Notes under the pieces: model-generated
What the model was told of the DNA's origin: nothing
Database searches by the model: none
What the model saw: only the letters and a program-made list of their open reading frames with translations
Shown: positions 40,952 to 50,825 of the stretch, in pieces
Position numbering within the stretch: the stretch's first letter is position 1
How the letters are laid out: every line of letters begins with the position of its first letter
Made by a program: the position numbers and the translations under genes
Assembly: GCA_049657775.1 (NCBI GenBank)
Contig: JBASNZ010000012.1
Location: forward strand, 1-64,000
Length of the DNA: 64,000 bases
Origin: JBASNZ01 sp049657775
GTDB taxonomy: Bacteria > Actinomycetota > Coriobacteriia > Anaerosomatales > Anaerosomataceae
Reading direction: 5' to 3'

Positions 40952-42211
40952 GTGGCTGACACCTTCTTTGATAAGACCGTCACGGACGGCGGCGTCGAGG
41001 TCATCACCGAGACCATCGACGCCGTCCGTTCGGCGGCGATCGGCATCTGGTTCAATGTGGGCAGCCGGGACGAGACGCCCGCTGAGGCAGGCATGTCCCA
41101 CTTCATGGAACACATGATGTTCAAGGGCACGCCCACTCGCTCGGCAGCGGAGATCTCCGAGCATTTCGAGCGCCTTGGCGGCGAGCTCAACGCGTTCACG
41201 AGCAAGGAGTACACGTGCTTCTACGCTCGCGTGCTCGACGAGCATGTGGACGATGCCATGGAGGTTCTCTCCGACATGGTCGTGAACTCGCTCTTGGCCG
41301 ACGATGCGATCGTTCCGGAGCGGGAGGTCGTGCTGGAGGAGATCTCGCGACACGACGATACCCCCGACGATGCCGTTCATGAGCTGTTCACCTCGACGTT
41401 GATGCCCGGACACCCGCTCGGACTTCCCGTTCTCGGGCAGCGCGAGACTGTCGCCGGCTTCGATCACGCGGCGTCTGTGTCGTTCAAAGACCGCATGTAC
41501 GTGGCCGGCAACGTGGTCGTGGCGGCAGCTGGAAACGTGGAACATGCGCGTATCGTGAACAGCGTTCAGCAGCATCTTGGCCTGCCCGTCGGGGGGCGTA
41601 TACCGCGGCCGGTAAGCGAGCCGGAGGTCTCCTCCACGCTCAAGGTCGTCACCAAGGAGACCGAACAGGCACACATCTGCTGGGGCGTGCGCGGCATCCC
41701 TGCTCGCTCGGAGGAGCGGTTCGTGCTCTCGATCCTGGACTCCATCCTGGGTGGCGGCATGGCGTCGCGGCTTTTCCAGGAGATCAGGGAGAAGCGCGGT
41801 ATGGCGTACTCCGTCTTCTCGTACCACAGCCTCTATCTCGACACCGGTCAGTACACGGTCTACGCGGGAACTCGACCCGGCAATGCCGAGGAGGTCGTCA
41901 AGCTCATCCGCGCTGAGGCCGACAACCTCCGCGAACATGGCGTCACCGACGAGGAGTTGTCGCGCGCCAAGGAGAGCATGAAGGGCCAGCTGGTACTCTC
42001 ACTGGAGAGCACGCGCAATCGCATGACACGGCTCGGAAAGAGCGAGGTCACGCAAAGCGAGCTGCTGTCGATCAATGAACTCGTGGATCGCGTCGAGGCG
42101 GTCACGTCCGAAGACGTGCGCGACCTTGCGGCCCGGCTCTTCTCGCAACCGCAGGTGCTCACCATGATCGCGCCGTTCGCACAAGAGGATGTGTCGCACC
42201 TGCTCGACTAG
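40952..42211 (+). CDS. M16 family zinc metallopeptidase
   Basis: Insulinase/processing-peptidase family, 419 residues, with the inverted zinc motif H50-x2-E53-H54 (MSHFMEHMMFKGT) and the distal ligand region PEREVVLEEI. The second half is the inactive M16 C-terminal repeat. GTG start two bases after pnp. The pnp-M16-dapB order matches many Gram-positives (YmxG/PepR type). The physiological substrate is unknown, and no signal peptide is seen, so it is probably cytoplasmic. Confidence 0.92.
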   Translation: MADTFFDKTVTDGGVEVITETIDAVRSAAIGIWFNVGSRDETPAEAGMSHFMEHMMFKGTPTRSAAEISEHFERLGGELNAFTSKEYTCFYARVLDEHVDDAMEVLSDMVVNSLLADDAIVPEREVVLEEISRHDDTPDDAVHELFTSTLMPGHPLGLPVLGQRETVAGFDHAASVSFKDRMYVAGNVVVAAAGNVEHARIVNSVQQHLGLPVGGRIPRPVSEPEVSSTLKVVTKETEQAHICWGVRGIPARSEERFVLSILDSILGGGMASRLFQEIREKRGMAYSVFSYHSLYLDTGQYTVYAGTRPGNAEEVVKLIRAEADNLREHGVTDEELSRAKESMKGQLVLSLESTRNRMTRLGKSEVTQSELLSINELVDRVEAVTSEDVRDLAARLFSQPQVLTMIAPFAQEDVSHLLD

Positions 42212-42239
42212 CGGAGCGACCCGAAGGAGGACGAACGCG

Positions 42240-43010
42240 ATGATCCGCGTCGCAGTCACCGGCGCAGCCGGACGGATGGGCTCCGAGGTCGTCAGGGCGG
42301 TCTCGGCGGAAGCCGACATGCACGTCGTGGCGGCGATCGATCCTAAGCGCGCGGGAGAATCGGTCGAAGGCATTCAGATCATCGGCTCGCTCGGCGAGGC
42401 CATCGCAGACGCCACGCCCGACGTTCTCGTCGACTTCACACACCCGACTGTCGTGGAGGGCAACATCCGCACGGCGCTCGCCGCCGGCGTCCACTGTGTG
42501 GTCGGTACCACCGGACTGCCCGTACATGCGCTCGAAACGCTCGCCGCCGGAGCCTCCGGTGGCGCCTGTTTGTTCGTTGCCCCCAACTTCGCCATCGGTG
42601 CGGTGCTCATGATGCAGTTCGCGGCGGAGGCTGCACGCTTCATGCCGCACGTGGAGATCATCGAGCTCCACCACGACCGCAAAGCCGATGCTCCCTCGGG
42701 AACCGCGCTTCGCACCGCAGCGCTCATCGCCGAGCGCCGACCCTTCGTTCCCGAGGCACCTGGCCGCGAGACCGAGATCGCCGAGGGCGCACGTGGCGCG
42801 CTCTCGGACAACGTCACCATACATTCCGTGCGTCTGCCCGGACTGGTGGCTCACCAGGAGGTACTCTTCGGTGGCCAGGGCCAGACGCTCAGCATCCGTC
42901 ACGACTCGATCGACCGCACCAGCTTCATGCCCGGCGTCGTCCTCGCTATCCGCGAGGTCGGCAAGCACACGGGACTCGTGCTGGGCCTCGAGCACCTGAT
43001 GGTGGAGTAA
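42240..43010 (+). CDS. dapB: 4-hydroxy-tetrahydrodipicolinate reductase
   Basis: NAD(P)H reductase of the lysine/diaminopimelate pathway. ATG 42240 with GAAGGAGG upstream, 256 residues. Nucleotide loop VAVTGAAGRMGSEVV; active-site motif ELHHDRKADAPSGTA. DapA, which makes its substrate, is encoded 15 kb downstream beyond the surface-polysaccharide island. Confidence 0.96.
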   Translation: MIRVAVTGAAGRMGSEVVRAVSAEADMHVVAAIDPKRAGESVEGIQIIGSLGEAIADATPDVLVDFTHPTVVEGNIRTALAAGVHCVVGTTGLPVHALETLAAGASGGACLFVAPNFAIGAVLMMQFAAEAARFMPHVEIIELHHDRKADAPSGTALRTAALIAERRPFVPEAPGRETEIAEGARGALSDNVTIHSVRLPGLVAHQEVLFGGQGQTLSIRHDSIDRTSFMPGVVLAIREVGKHTGLVLGLEHLMVE

Positions 43011-43013
43011 CCC

Positions 43014-44228
43014 GTGCGCGCCCGTCCCGTGGTGGTCATGAAGTTCGGCGGCACGTCGGTGGCGACCGACGTGGGTCGCGCCGCGATCACCCGTCGCGTC
43101 ACCGAGGCCCTCGAACTCGATCGCGCCCCTGTCGTCGTTGTGTCCGCGATGGGTCGCAAGGGGGCTCCGTACGCGACCGACACGCTCCTCGGGCTCGTCG
43201 AAGGCCTGCCCGGCGATCCGCTCGAACACGATCTGCTCGCCTCGACCGGCGAGATCGTCTCGGCGGTACTTGTGGCCCACGAGCTGCGCGCCGCGGGGAT
43301 CGCCGCGCGCGCGTTCACCGGCCCCGCGGCAGGTATCGGCACCGACGGCGTGTTCGGCTCGGCCACGGTGACCGACATCCACCCCGGACCGCTCACGGCC
43401 GCTATCGAGGCGGGGGAGGTCCCGGTGGTGGCCGGATTCCAGGGCATGGCCCCGGACGGCACGCTCACCACGCTCGGCCGCGGCGGCAGCGATACGACCG
43501 CGTGCGCGCTCGGCGTCGCGCTCGATGCCGAGACCGTCGAGATCTACACCGACGTCGACGGCGTCATGAGCGCCGATCCACGCACCTGCGGGACCGCGGA
43601 GGTACTGGACACCATCCGCGCGGACGAACTCTTTCAGCTCGCCCGACACGGCTCTGGCGTGGTCCACACACCGGCAGCCGAGATGGCCCTGAGAAGCGGG
43701 CTCGAAATACGTGTGCGCAACACCTACTCCGACCATCCCGGCACCGTCGTCGCCGATATCGCCGCCTACCAGCCGCGCTCCGTCGCCACCGCCATCTCCC
43801 ACGTCACGGGCATCGCCCGCATACGCGTGACGCTGCCGGCGGCCGAGGGTGCACCCGGGCATATGGCAGCGCAGGCCCGCGTCTACCGCGCGATGGCAGA
43901 TGCGGGCGTATCTCTCGACATGTTCACCCCCGCATGCGACACGCTCATCTTCACTGTCCCCGAGGAAAGCCTCGACCGCGGTTGCCAGGTTCTCCAGACC
44001 CTCGCGCTTTCACACGAGGTCCTCGCAGGGCTTGCCAAGGTCACGCTTGTCGGCGCCGGGATGCACGGTGTTCCCGGCGTCATGGCCCGTGTCGCCGAAT
44101 GCCTCTACGACGCGGGTGTGGACGTGCTCCAGACCGCCGACAGCCACACTACCATCTCGGTGCTGGTGCCTGCCGGCGACGTCGCAACGGCGGTCGCGGC
44201 CCTGCACGACGGCTTCCAGCTCTCCTAG
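43014..44228 (+). CDS. lysC: Aspartate kinase
   Basis: First step from aspartate to lysine, threonine, methionine and diaminopimelate. 404 residues: kinase domain starting VVVMKFGGTSVATD, with GRGGSDTTACALGVAL, and two C-terminal ACT domains (about 265-404) for feedback by lysine and/or threonine. GTG start three bases after dapB, so the two are cotranscribed. Confidence 0.95.
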   Translation: MRARPVVVMKFGGTSVATDVGRAAITRRVTEALELDRAPVVVVSAMGRKGAPYATDTLLGLVEGLPGDPLEHDLLASTGEIVSAVLVAHELRAAGIAARAFTGPAAGIGTDGVFGSATVTDIHPGPLTAAIEAGEVPVVAGFQGMAPDGTLTTLGRGGSDTTACALGVALDAETVEIYTDVDGVMSADPRTCGTAEVLDTIRADELFQLARHGSGVVHTPAAEMALRSGLEIRVRNTYSDHPGTVVADIAAYQPRSVATAISHVTGIARIRVTLPAAEGAPGHMAAQARVYRAMADAGVSLDMFTPACDTLIFTVPEESLDRGCQVLQTLALSHEVLAGLAKVTLVGAGMHGVPGVMARVAECLYDAGVDVLQTADSHTTISVLVPAGDVATAVAALHDGFQLS

Positions 44229-44273
44229 CCGCGCGCCCGCAGTCCGCGAAGTGCGCTCGACAGGCCGCTCACG

Positions 44274-44279
44274 GTATAC
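44274..44279 (+). promoter_or_regulatory. Candidate -10 box for the surface-polysaccharide operon
   Basis: A consensus-like TATACT lies 37 bases before the first polysaccharide gene in the 87-base gap after lysC. The sequence 17 bases upstream (TGCGCT) is a poor -35, so an alternative sigma factor or activator may be needed. Confidence 0.4.
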
Positions 44280-44315
44280 TTCACCCAAGACCTGCTGGCC
44301 TGCTATGGGGGGACC

Positions 44316-45116
44316 ATGACCGCAAGGGCTTTCTTCCGCATCATCAGCGAAGAACGCATCATCATTCTCGCTGTGGTGACGCTCACCATCATCAGCGCAG
44401 TCGTGGCCGGGCAGGTCATTCCGCCCGATGTGAGTGCTGTCGCTCAGGTCCAGGTGTTCGAGGTGGACCGGGCGACGTCGCTCCTTGGTCTGGCGGACGC
44501 CGCGAAGTCCGTCGACCATGACGTACTCATGGACACGCATGTCCGCCTCGCCACAAGCCCCGCCATCGCCGATCGCGTGATCAAGCGCCTGGGCCTGCCG
44601 GACACGACCGAGGACCTGCTTCAGCGCATCAGCGTATCCGCCCTGGGCCGCGCGAATGTCCTCACCGTGGAGGCGGTGGACACAAGCCCGGAAGCGGCTG
44701 CCAAGCTTGCGGACACATGGGTCTCCGAGTACATCGCCTGGTCCTCCGAGCACAACGTCAAGGACCTGGAAGCTGCCGCCGCGGCACTGGCACCCCGCAT
44801 CACCGCCGCAGAGCAGCGCTTGGCCGAGGTCCAAGCCCGGATCGAGACGCAGGGCCACACCAAGGAACTCGACACCGCGCTTACCGCGGCGGCCACAGAC
44901 TACGAGCAGCTGCTTATCGGCGCCGACCGCCTGGAACTGCTTTCCAGCGTCAGCGCCCCGCCGCTGGCCGTCATCTCGGACGCATCGGCCGAGAAGCGCT
45001 CGACCGGGATCGCCATGGCGATAGACGCGCTCAAGGGCCTTGTCGCCGGCGTCATCCTCGGCGTGCTCATGGGGCTCCTGAGACATCGACTGGCATCCGC
45101 CTCGCAACCGGCCTAG
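44316..45116 (+). CDS. Wzz-like polysaccharide co-polymerase
   Basis: 266 residues with the topology of chain-length determinants: transmembrane helix at about 13-31 ending in a Pro-containing segment, a mostly helical extracytoplasmic domain (ISVSALGRANVLTVEAVDTSPEAA is Wzz-like in its first part), and a second helix at about 238-257. No Walker motifs, so it is not fused to a BY-kinase. ATG start with GGGGGGACC upstream. First gene of the cluster; it probably sets the chain length of the polymer made by the downstream Wzy-type polymerase. Confidence 0.8.
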   Translation: MTARAFFRIISEERIIILAVVTLTIISAVVAGQVIPPDVSAVAQVQVFEVDRATSLLGLADAAKSVDHDVLMDTHVRLATSPAIADRVIKRLGLPDTTEDLLQRISVSALGRANVLTVEAVDTSPEAAAKLADTWVSEYIAWSSEHNVKDLEAAAAALAPRITAAEQRLAEVQARIETQGHTKELDTALTAAATDYEQLLIGADRLELLSSVSAPPLAVISDASAEKRSTGIAMAIDALKGLVAGVILGVLMGLLRHRLASASQPA

Positions 45117-45131
45117 TCGTTCCGCGCCGCG

Positions 45132-46391
45132 ATGGGACACACGTCCAAGGTCATTCGCAGATTGTTCGTGCTACTCGTCGGTGAAGGCGCGGCGCGCATT
45201 CTCGGTGTGGCCACGTTCGCTCTGCTGGCACGCGCCCTTGGCCTAGCCGACATCGGGGTGTTCAGCTTTGGGATGAGCCTTGCCCTTGTGCTTGAGTGCG
45301 TCATGGATTTCGGCCAGAACGCCCAGGTCGGACGGGTTGTTGCCGAAGACCCGGAGTCGGGTCTTCCACAGTTCGCGCTCGCAGCATCGAACAAGACGCT
45401 CATAGCGGTCGCTCTCGGCGCCATCGTGGCCATCACGATGGTCCTTGGCGACTTCTCTACCCGTGAGATATCCACGGTGCTGCTGCTCCTGATATGGGCG
45501 GCGGGCCTCTCGGTGCTGGACAGCCTCAGGGCCACGTCACGCTCGCTCTCCCGGTTCCGGCTCGACAGCGTAGCCAACAGTGCCGAGTCTCTCGGGCGCT
45601 TCGCCGCGGTCGCGATCGCGTGGGCGCTCGGCGGCGGTCTCGTCCAGTTCGGTATCGCGTTCGCGCTGGAGTCATGGATCGCCGTTCTTGTCGTGTGGAC
45701 GTACCTGGGTCGGCAGCACGATGTGCTCATGCGACCACGCGTGAGCATCGGCCACCTCAAGCGCTTCTTACGGGACGCCGCGCCGTTCGGCGTCGCCGTC
45801 ATGTCGCTCTCGGCGTTCTACAACCTCGACCAGGTGTTCGTCCGCACGCTGGTGGGTGCGGCAGCAAACGGCCTGTACGGTACGGCCGCGCGCGTGTCGT
45901 TCACGGCATCGGTCATGGGAAGCCTGCTCGCCATGGTCACCTACCCCGACCTTGCACGCATGAGCGGCGACCCTCACGCCTTCAAGCGCTATCTCACCAA
46001 GGCCATCGGTCTTGCCGGCGTCATCGGTCTCGCCGCGGGAGTCATCATCTTCGCCACCGCTGGTCCGCTGCTCAGGCTGTTGTTCGGCGCGGAGTTCTCC
46101 GCCGCGCAGGGCCTGCTGCGCATCCTTGTGATCGTGGTGGTCTTCCGTGGCATCTCCACGGTTGCCTTGTACGCGGCCAACGCGCTTGGTCGCAGCCGCC
46201 AGATCGTCATCGCGGCGACCGTCTTCACGCTCGCCAACGTCACCGCCAACGTCGTGTTGCTTCCGCGGTTCGGCGCTCCTGCGGCTGCGTGGATCAGCGG
46301 CGTGGGGGAGATGGCGCTCGCGGTGACGCTTGTCGCATTGTCACTCGGACATGTCCGGGCCCTCGCCCGCGCGGCGGAACAGGGTGCGTGA
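45132..46391 (+). CDS. Oligosaccharide flippase (Wzx/MATE-like polysaccharide exporter)
   Basis: 419 residues, about 12-14 hydrophobic segments with the polysaccharide-biosynthesis (RfbX/Wzx) pattern: VLLVGEGAARILGVATFALLA at the N-terminus and YNLDQVFVRTLVGAAANGLYG in the middle. It should move undecaprenyl-linked repeat units to the outer face. ATG start 15 bases after the co-polymerase gene. Confidence 0.88.
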   Translation: MGHTSKVIRRLFVLLVGEGAARILGVATFALLARALGLADIGVFSFGMSLALVLECVMDFGQNAQVGRVVAEDPESGLPQFALAASNKTLIAVALGAIVAITMVLGDFSTREISTVLLLLIWAAGLSVLDSLRATSRSLSRFRLDSVANSAESLGRFAAVAIAWALGGGLVQFGIAFALESWIAVLVVWTYLGRQHDVLMRPRVSIGHLKRFLRDAAPFGVAVMSLSAFYNLDQVFVRTLVGAAANGLYGTAARVSFTASVMGSLLAMVTYPDLARMSGDPHAFKRYLTKAIGLAGVIGLAAGVIIFATAGPLLRLLFGAEFSAAQGLLRILVIVVVFRGISTVALYAANALGRSRQIVIAATVFTLANVTANVVLLPRFGAPAAAWISGVGEMALAVTLVALSLGHVRALARAAEQGA

Positions 46392-47602
46392 GGATGCTCA
46401 TCGCCGACTCACACGAGTTCATCGAGCTCTACCGCGGCGACAAGGACCTTCGCCTCGGTCAGGAGATGGTGCGCCTGGATCCGAACCTGAGATTCGTGTC
46501 GTTCGCTCCGCGGGCGATCAGTCCCGCCGAGAGAGAGCTCATCGATGCCCCGCACCTCGATCGCTCCATGCTGCCCCCGCTACCCGAGCGGATGGAGGTC
46601 CATCTCTTGAGGTCGATCGCTTTCAAGTTCGCATACAAAGAGGTCGGGGGCATCGTCTCGTTCATGCCGGGATACGCCAGGGCGCTCCGCCGTTCGGCGC
46701 CGGACGCGATTCTCGAGAACCCGTACACATGGCTCACTCCGCGGAGCTACGCGACGGCAGCGGTGGCGAAGCGTCTGGGCGTGCCCGTCATCTACCACGA
46801 TCCCGGCGATGATGTGCCCGTCTCCCGGAAGCAGCGGATGCTTGTCCCCTTCGAGACGCCCGTCGTCAACCGTGCCGCTGCCATCATCACGTACAACGCC
46901 ATCGGGCAATGCCGGTTCGTCGAGAAGTACGGCTATGCCGCCGATAAGATCCACATCGTCCCAAAGCCGGTCGACGTCGCGCGATGGCACCGGCCCGACC
47001 TACGGGAAGAGACACGCGCCGCCCTGGGTATCGCACCCGGAACGTTCGTCGTTGCACACTCGGGGAGGCTGACACAGATGCGGGGGAGCGCGATGCTCGC
47101 CGAGGCTGCCCGATCGGCCATCCGGGACCCGCGGTTCACCGATGTCCTCTTCCTCTTCATCGGCGGATTCCTGCACTCCGACGCGAACCAAGATGACTAC
47201 GAGGGCGCGAACACGATGATCACGGGCATGGTCGACAATGACCAGGTCCCTGCGCTGCTCTCGGCGGCCGATGCGGTCGTCTTCCCGGACCTGGCAACGC
47301 ACGCTGGCTTCACGACCGCGATCGCTGAGGCCATGGCAGCTGCCAAGCCTATCATCGTCGGCATGGATCCGGCTCACGGCGCGGTACCCATTCGGCATCA
47401 AGAGACGGGCGTGGTGATCACCCCGCGCTCGGTCACGTCCCTGCTCGAGGCTGTGGCACTGCTCAAGGCGGAGCCGGACTACGCCAGACGTCTTGGACGC
47501 GCAGTCGGGAAGTACGCGTCAGTGAACATGGACTACCCCAGTGTGGCTCGCCAGTATCTGGACATCGTAAAGGGGGCGATCTTCAATGCCGCATCTCTGT
47601 GA
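46388..47602 (+). CDS. Glycosyltransferase family 4-like protein
   Basis: About 404 residues. GTG 46388 overlaps the flippase stop; ATG 46394 is an alternative start. GT-B fold with a divergent N-terminal half. The C-terminal half reads FVVAHSGRLTQMRG, FLFIGGFLH and ADAVVFPDLATHAGFTTAIAE, whose last part is the nucleotide-sugar region with the E-x7-E type pattern of GT4. Probably adds one sugar to the lipid-linked unit; the donor cannot be read from sequence. Confidence 0.85.
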   Translation: MRMLIADSHEFIELYRGDKDLRLGQEMVRLDPNLRFVSFAPRAISPAERELIDAPHLDRSMLPPLPERMEVHLLRSIAFKFAYKEVGGIVSFMPGYARALRRSAPDAILENPYTWLTPRSYATAAVAKRLGVPVIYHDPGDDVPVSRKQRMLVPFETPVVNRAAAIITYNAIGQCRFVEKYGYAADKIHIVPKPVDVARWHRPDLREETRAALGIAPGTFVVAHSGRLTQMRGSAMLAEAARSAIRDPRFTDVLFLFIGGFLHSDANQDDYEGANTMITGMVDNDQVPALLSAADAVVFPDLATHAGFTTAIAEAMAAAKPIIVGMDPAHGAVPIRHQETGVVITPRSVTSLLEAVALLKAEPDYARRLGRAVGKYASVNMDYPSVARQYLDIVKGAIFNAASL

Positions 47603-48176
47603 GGAACGGGCTCCCGACTGGCGCAGTCGAGGTGGCTGGAACCCCGGATGGGAGATCCGGCGTTGGGGCAAGTCGTTCATCAGCCGCGTTCCCGGCGGGT
47701 TCGGCAGCTTCCTCCGGCGCCGCTTCTATGGCTTCGCCGCGTGCGGCAAAGACTGCTTGCTCCTTGAAAACGTCTGGATCGAGTATCCCGAGAAGCTCAC
47801 CATCGGCGAGCATGTGAACATCGCCAGGGGAACCATCATCAACGCATCCGGCGGTGTCATCATAGACGACTGGGTCCTCCTTGCGCCGGAAGTCATCGTC
47901 TACAGCCAGGACCACGTGTTCGACCGCATCGACGTGCCCATATCCATGGCTCCCGACCGCAAAGAGCCCATCCGCATCGGCCGTGGCGCGTGGATAGCGT
48001 CCCGCGCTATCATCACCGCGGGGGTAACGATCGGTGAGGGCGCCGTCGTCGGCGCCGGCGCGGTCGTCACCCGCGACGTTCCCCCGAATGCCATCGTTGG
48101 TGGCGTACCCGCCCGCGTGATCAGGTATCGCGCAACGTCCGAGGAGGGGAGCGATGCCGGCAGCGGCACCAGCTAG
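47586..48176 (+). CDS. Hexapeptide-repeat acyltransferase (WbbJ-like)
   Basis: 196 residues forming a left-handed beta-helix of the LbetaH O-acetyltransferase class: GEHVNIARGTIINASGGV, DHVFD with the catalytic-type His, then IGRGAWIASRAIITAGVTIG and GAGAVVTRDVPP. Likely acetylates a sugar of the surface polymer. It overlaps the glycosyltransferase gene by 17 bases and the next gene by 23 bases, so the operon is tightly coupled. Confidence 0.87.
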   Translation: MPHLCEERAPDWRSRGGWNPGWEIRRWGKSFISRVPGGFGSFLRRRFYGFAACGKDCLLLENVWIEYPEKLTIGEHVNIARGTIINASGGVIIDDWVLLAPEVIVYSQDHVFDRIDVPISMAPDRKEPIRIGRGAWIASRAIITAGVTIGEGAVVGAGAVVTRDVPPNAIVGGVPARVIRYRATSEEGSDAGSGTS

Positions 48177-49614
48177 CACGGGTGGATACCGCCTCTGGTT
48201 TGCGGCACTCGCCGCCGCGCTTCTCGTGGGCGCGCTGTCGTCGCTCGCCTTTGTGCCTCTCCTGGCTGTGTTCGCGCTTGCCGCAGTAACGACCGCCGTG
48301 GCGCTCCGGCCGAGGGATGCCGTCATCGCACTCGCGTTGGCATCGCCCTTTTATGACCTTGTCGTCATCCGTATCGATGGCGTTGCCGACATCCGTATCC
48401 TCGAGATCCTCTGGCTCGTCGCGGCGATCTCGCTCCTCTTACGCGTTTGGTCGGGTTCCGAGACACGACTGCGGAAGCCGCCTCGCTTCTTCACGACGGG
48501 TTTGTTGGTCCTGTCGATCTGGTTCGTTCTGACCGCGGCCATGTCGGGCGGCGGGTTGCGTCCGTTCATCGAGTCATCCCAGACCGTCTACCTGTGCGTG
48601 GTGGGGTACGTCGTTGCGAGCGTCGTTGGCGGCATGGAGATCCCGGACCTGCTTCGCTGGCTACGCCCCTGGGCGGTGATCATGAGCCTCGTCTTGTTCG
48701 CATCCCTGATCAGCTACGTCCTCGGGGTCGATCCGGTTGCACGTACAGTCGTGAGCCTGCCCCAGATGACGGTGGAGTACGTGCAGAACTCGCTTCTGGT
48801 CCAGAACGCGGGCAGCCTGAATGTGGACATCTCCCGTCTGGGCATCCTCAACCTGGGCCCGGTCGGCACCGCCGCGATGCTCGTGAGCATCCTCGCGATC
48901 ACCTTCGCCTTCACGCTCACGGACACGCGTCCGGCCGCTATGCGCGCCGCCTACATGCTCCTTATCGCGGGTGGCGCCGTCCTGCTTCTCACGTACTCCC
49001 GTGCCGGATGGGTGCTCGCGGTGGCCGCGGCTGGCATCATCATCCTCGGCAGCAACCACCGACGCGCGACCGTGGCGATCGCGATACTCACCATCGGCCT
49101 TGCCGTGGTCGCAAGCCTTCCGAGTGTGGCGCCGCGTATCGAGGAGTTCACGGACACGGGTGAGGGTTCATATCAGGCGCACGGCCGCATGTGGGTCACA
49201 GCCATCGCCATGATCCGAGAACGTCCTGTGTTCGGGTGGGGGCCCGGTATGTACGCCGAGAACGCGGACCGCCTCGCCATCGGCACGTGGATGGCGACCG
49301 ACATCTCGGCTGATCAACCCCACAACTGGGTGCTGGAGATCACGGCAGAGACAGGCGTGGTCGGAGGACTCATCGCCATCGTATTCACGGTGTGGATCCT
49401 CATCTGGGGATGGCGACACGTTCGCGGGGCCCCACTCCCGGCGTTCGGTGTCTGGGTTGCGACAGGCTGCTACGTGGCCATGAATCTCACCCTCAATGCG
49501 TTCCGCACCGAGATGATGTGGGTGTGGTTTGGAGCACTCATCGGAATATCGGCCTGGTTCTCGTCCGCCGGGCAACGCGCACTGCCCAGGGAGGATGTCG
49601 CATGCGCGTCCTGA
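48154..49614 (+). CDS. O-antigen ligase/polymerase family membrane protein
   Basis: 486 residues, about 11-12 transmembrane segments, with the Wzy_C-type extracytoplasmic loop containing RMWVTAIAMIRERPVFGWGPG and the conserved His in DQPHNWVLEITAETG. In a Wzx/Wzy-type cluster this is most likely the polymerase (Wzy); a WaaL-like ligase role to the cell wall is possible. Overlaps the next glycosyltransferase gene by 13 bases. Confidence 0.88.
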   Translation: MPAAAPASTGGYRLWFAALAAALLVGALSSLAFVPLLAVFALAAVTTAVALRPRDAVIALALASPFYDLVVIRIDGVADIRILEILWLVAAISLLLRVWSGSETRLRKPPRFFTTGLLVLSIWFVLTAAMSGGGLRPFIESSQTVYLCVVGYVVASVVGGMEIPDLLRWLRPWAVIMSLVLFASLISYVLGVDPVARTVVSLPQMTVEYVQNSLLVQNAGSLNVDISRLGILNLGPVGTAAMLVSILAITFAFTLTDTRPAAMRAAYMLLIAGGAVLLLTYSRAGWVLAVAAAGIIILGSNHRRATVAIAILTIGLAVVASLPSVAPRIEEFTDTGEGSYQAHGRMWVTAIAMIRERPVFGWGPGMYAENADRLAIGTWMATDISADQPHNWVLEITAETGVVGGLIAIVFTVWILIWGWRHVRGAPLPAFGVWVATGCYVAMNLTLNAFRTEMMWVWFGALIGISAWFSSAGQRALPREDVACAS

Positions 49615-50825
49615 TGGCGAGCAAGTTCTGGTACCTGCGCGGCGGACTCGAACGCGTCATGTTCGACGAGATCGCCCTGCTGGAGGCGGCCGGACACGAG
49701 GTCGTGCACTTCTCGACAAGCCACCCACTCAACGACGCGTCACCCTGGGCCGATGCGTTCGCGCCATACCTCGAGATCGGTGCCGGCGCGCGGATCGGCG
49801 CGGCCGACAAAGCGCGAGCCGTCGCGCGCATGTTCCGCAACAGGCCTGCCGCCCGCGCCTTCGGACGGTTGCTCGACGCGACCCGGCCGGATGTGGTCCA
49901 CGTTCATGGCATTCACCGCCAGCTGTCGCCCTCCATACTGCTGGCGGCCGCCAGGCGCTCGATACCCGTCGTCCACACGCTCCACGACTATCACCTCGTG
50001 TGTCCCGCCGACGTGATGCTCCGGGGAGGCGCCACCACCTGCATCCCGCGAGCGTGCGGCACCGTCAACTGCGTTCCCGCCATTCGGAACCGGTGCACCC
50101 GTGGCAGCCTGGGCGCGTCGGCCATAGCGGCGGCCGAACTCTCGTTCCAACGTATCACCCGGGCGTACGAACGCTCCGTAACCAGATTCATCAGCCCGAG
50201 CCGCTTCGTGCGAGACCTGATGATAGATGGGGGATGGACCCGCACGCCGATCGACGTACTCGCACCGGGGGTCCCTCTGCCCGAGCGCGTTGAACGCACA
50301 CCCGGCGAGTATCTCCTGTATGCGGGACGACTCAGTCCCGAGAAGGGGCTCGGCGTCTTCCTCGAGGCCGCACGCGCGATCGGGGCCGCGGTCATCGTGG
50401 CAGGGGACGGTCCGCTCGCGGAGGAGCTGCGCCGCGACCACCCCGAAGTGCAGTTCACGGGCCACGTCGGCCGGGACCAGATCTCCCGTCTTCTGGGCAA
50501 CGCCACGGCCTCTGTGGTACCGTCGATCTCCCTTGAGAACACGCCCCTCGGGGTGCTCGAAGCCATGGCTTCCGGCGTTCCTGTGGTAGCCTCAGGGGTA
50601 GGGGGAATACCGGAGCTGATCGATGACGGTGTCGAGGGGCTGCTGGTACCGCCGGGTGATGCCGGGGCGCTCTCGGCCTCACTAACACGGATCCTGGGTG
50701 ACCGCGCTTTGGCCGCGTCCATCGGTGAGGCCGGACGGTCGAGGATCGAGCGTGACTTCGCGCCCGAGCGGCACCGTGCCGGACTCCTTGAGGTCTACGC
50801 GCGAGCGACGGGGGACATCCAATGA
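49602..50825 (+). CDS. Glycosyltransferase family 4 (second)
   Basis: 407 residues, ATG 49602 with GGGAGGATG upstream. N-terminal FWYLRGGLERVMFDEI and a cysteine-rich loop between about 130 and 165 (CPADVM ... CIPRACGTVNC ... RC) found in several GT4 enzymes. The C-terminal half is classical: YLLYAGRLSPEKGLGVFLEA, VAGDGPLAEELR, then SISLENTPLGVLEAMASGVP with the E-x7-E motif. Overlaps the radical SAM gene by four bases. Confidence 0.9.
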   Translation: MRVLMASKFWYLRGGLERVMFDEIALLEAAGHEVVHFSTSHPLNDASPWADAFAPYLEIGAGARIGAADKARAVARMFRNRPAARAFGRLLDATRPDVVHVHGIHRQLSPSILLAAARRSIPVVHTLHDYHLVCPADVMLRGGATTCIPRACGTVNCVPAIRNRCTRGSLGASAIAAAELSFQRITRAYERSVTRFISPSRFVRDLMIDGGWTRTPIDVLAPGVPLPERVERTPGEYLLYAGRLSPEKGLGVFLEAARAIGAAVIVAGDGPLAEELRRDHPEVQFTGHVGRDQISRLLGNATASVVPSISLENTPLGVLEAMASGVPVVASGVGGIPELIDDGVEGLLVPPGDAGALSASLTRILGDRALAASIGEAGRSRIERDFAPERHRAGLLEVYARATGDIQ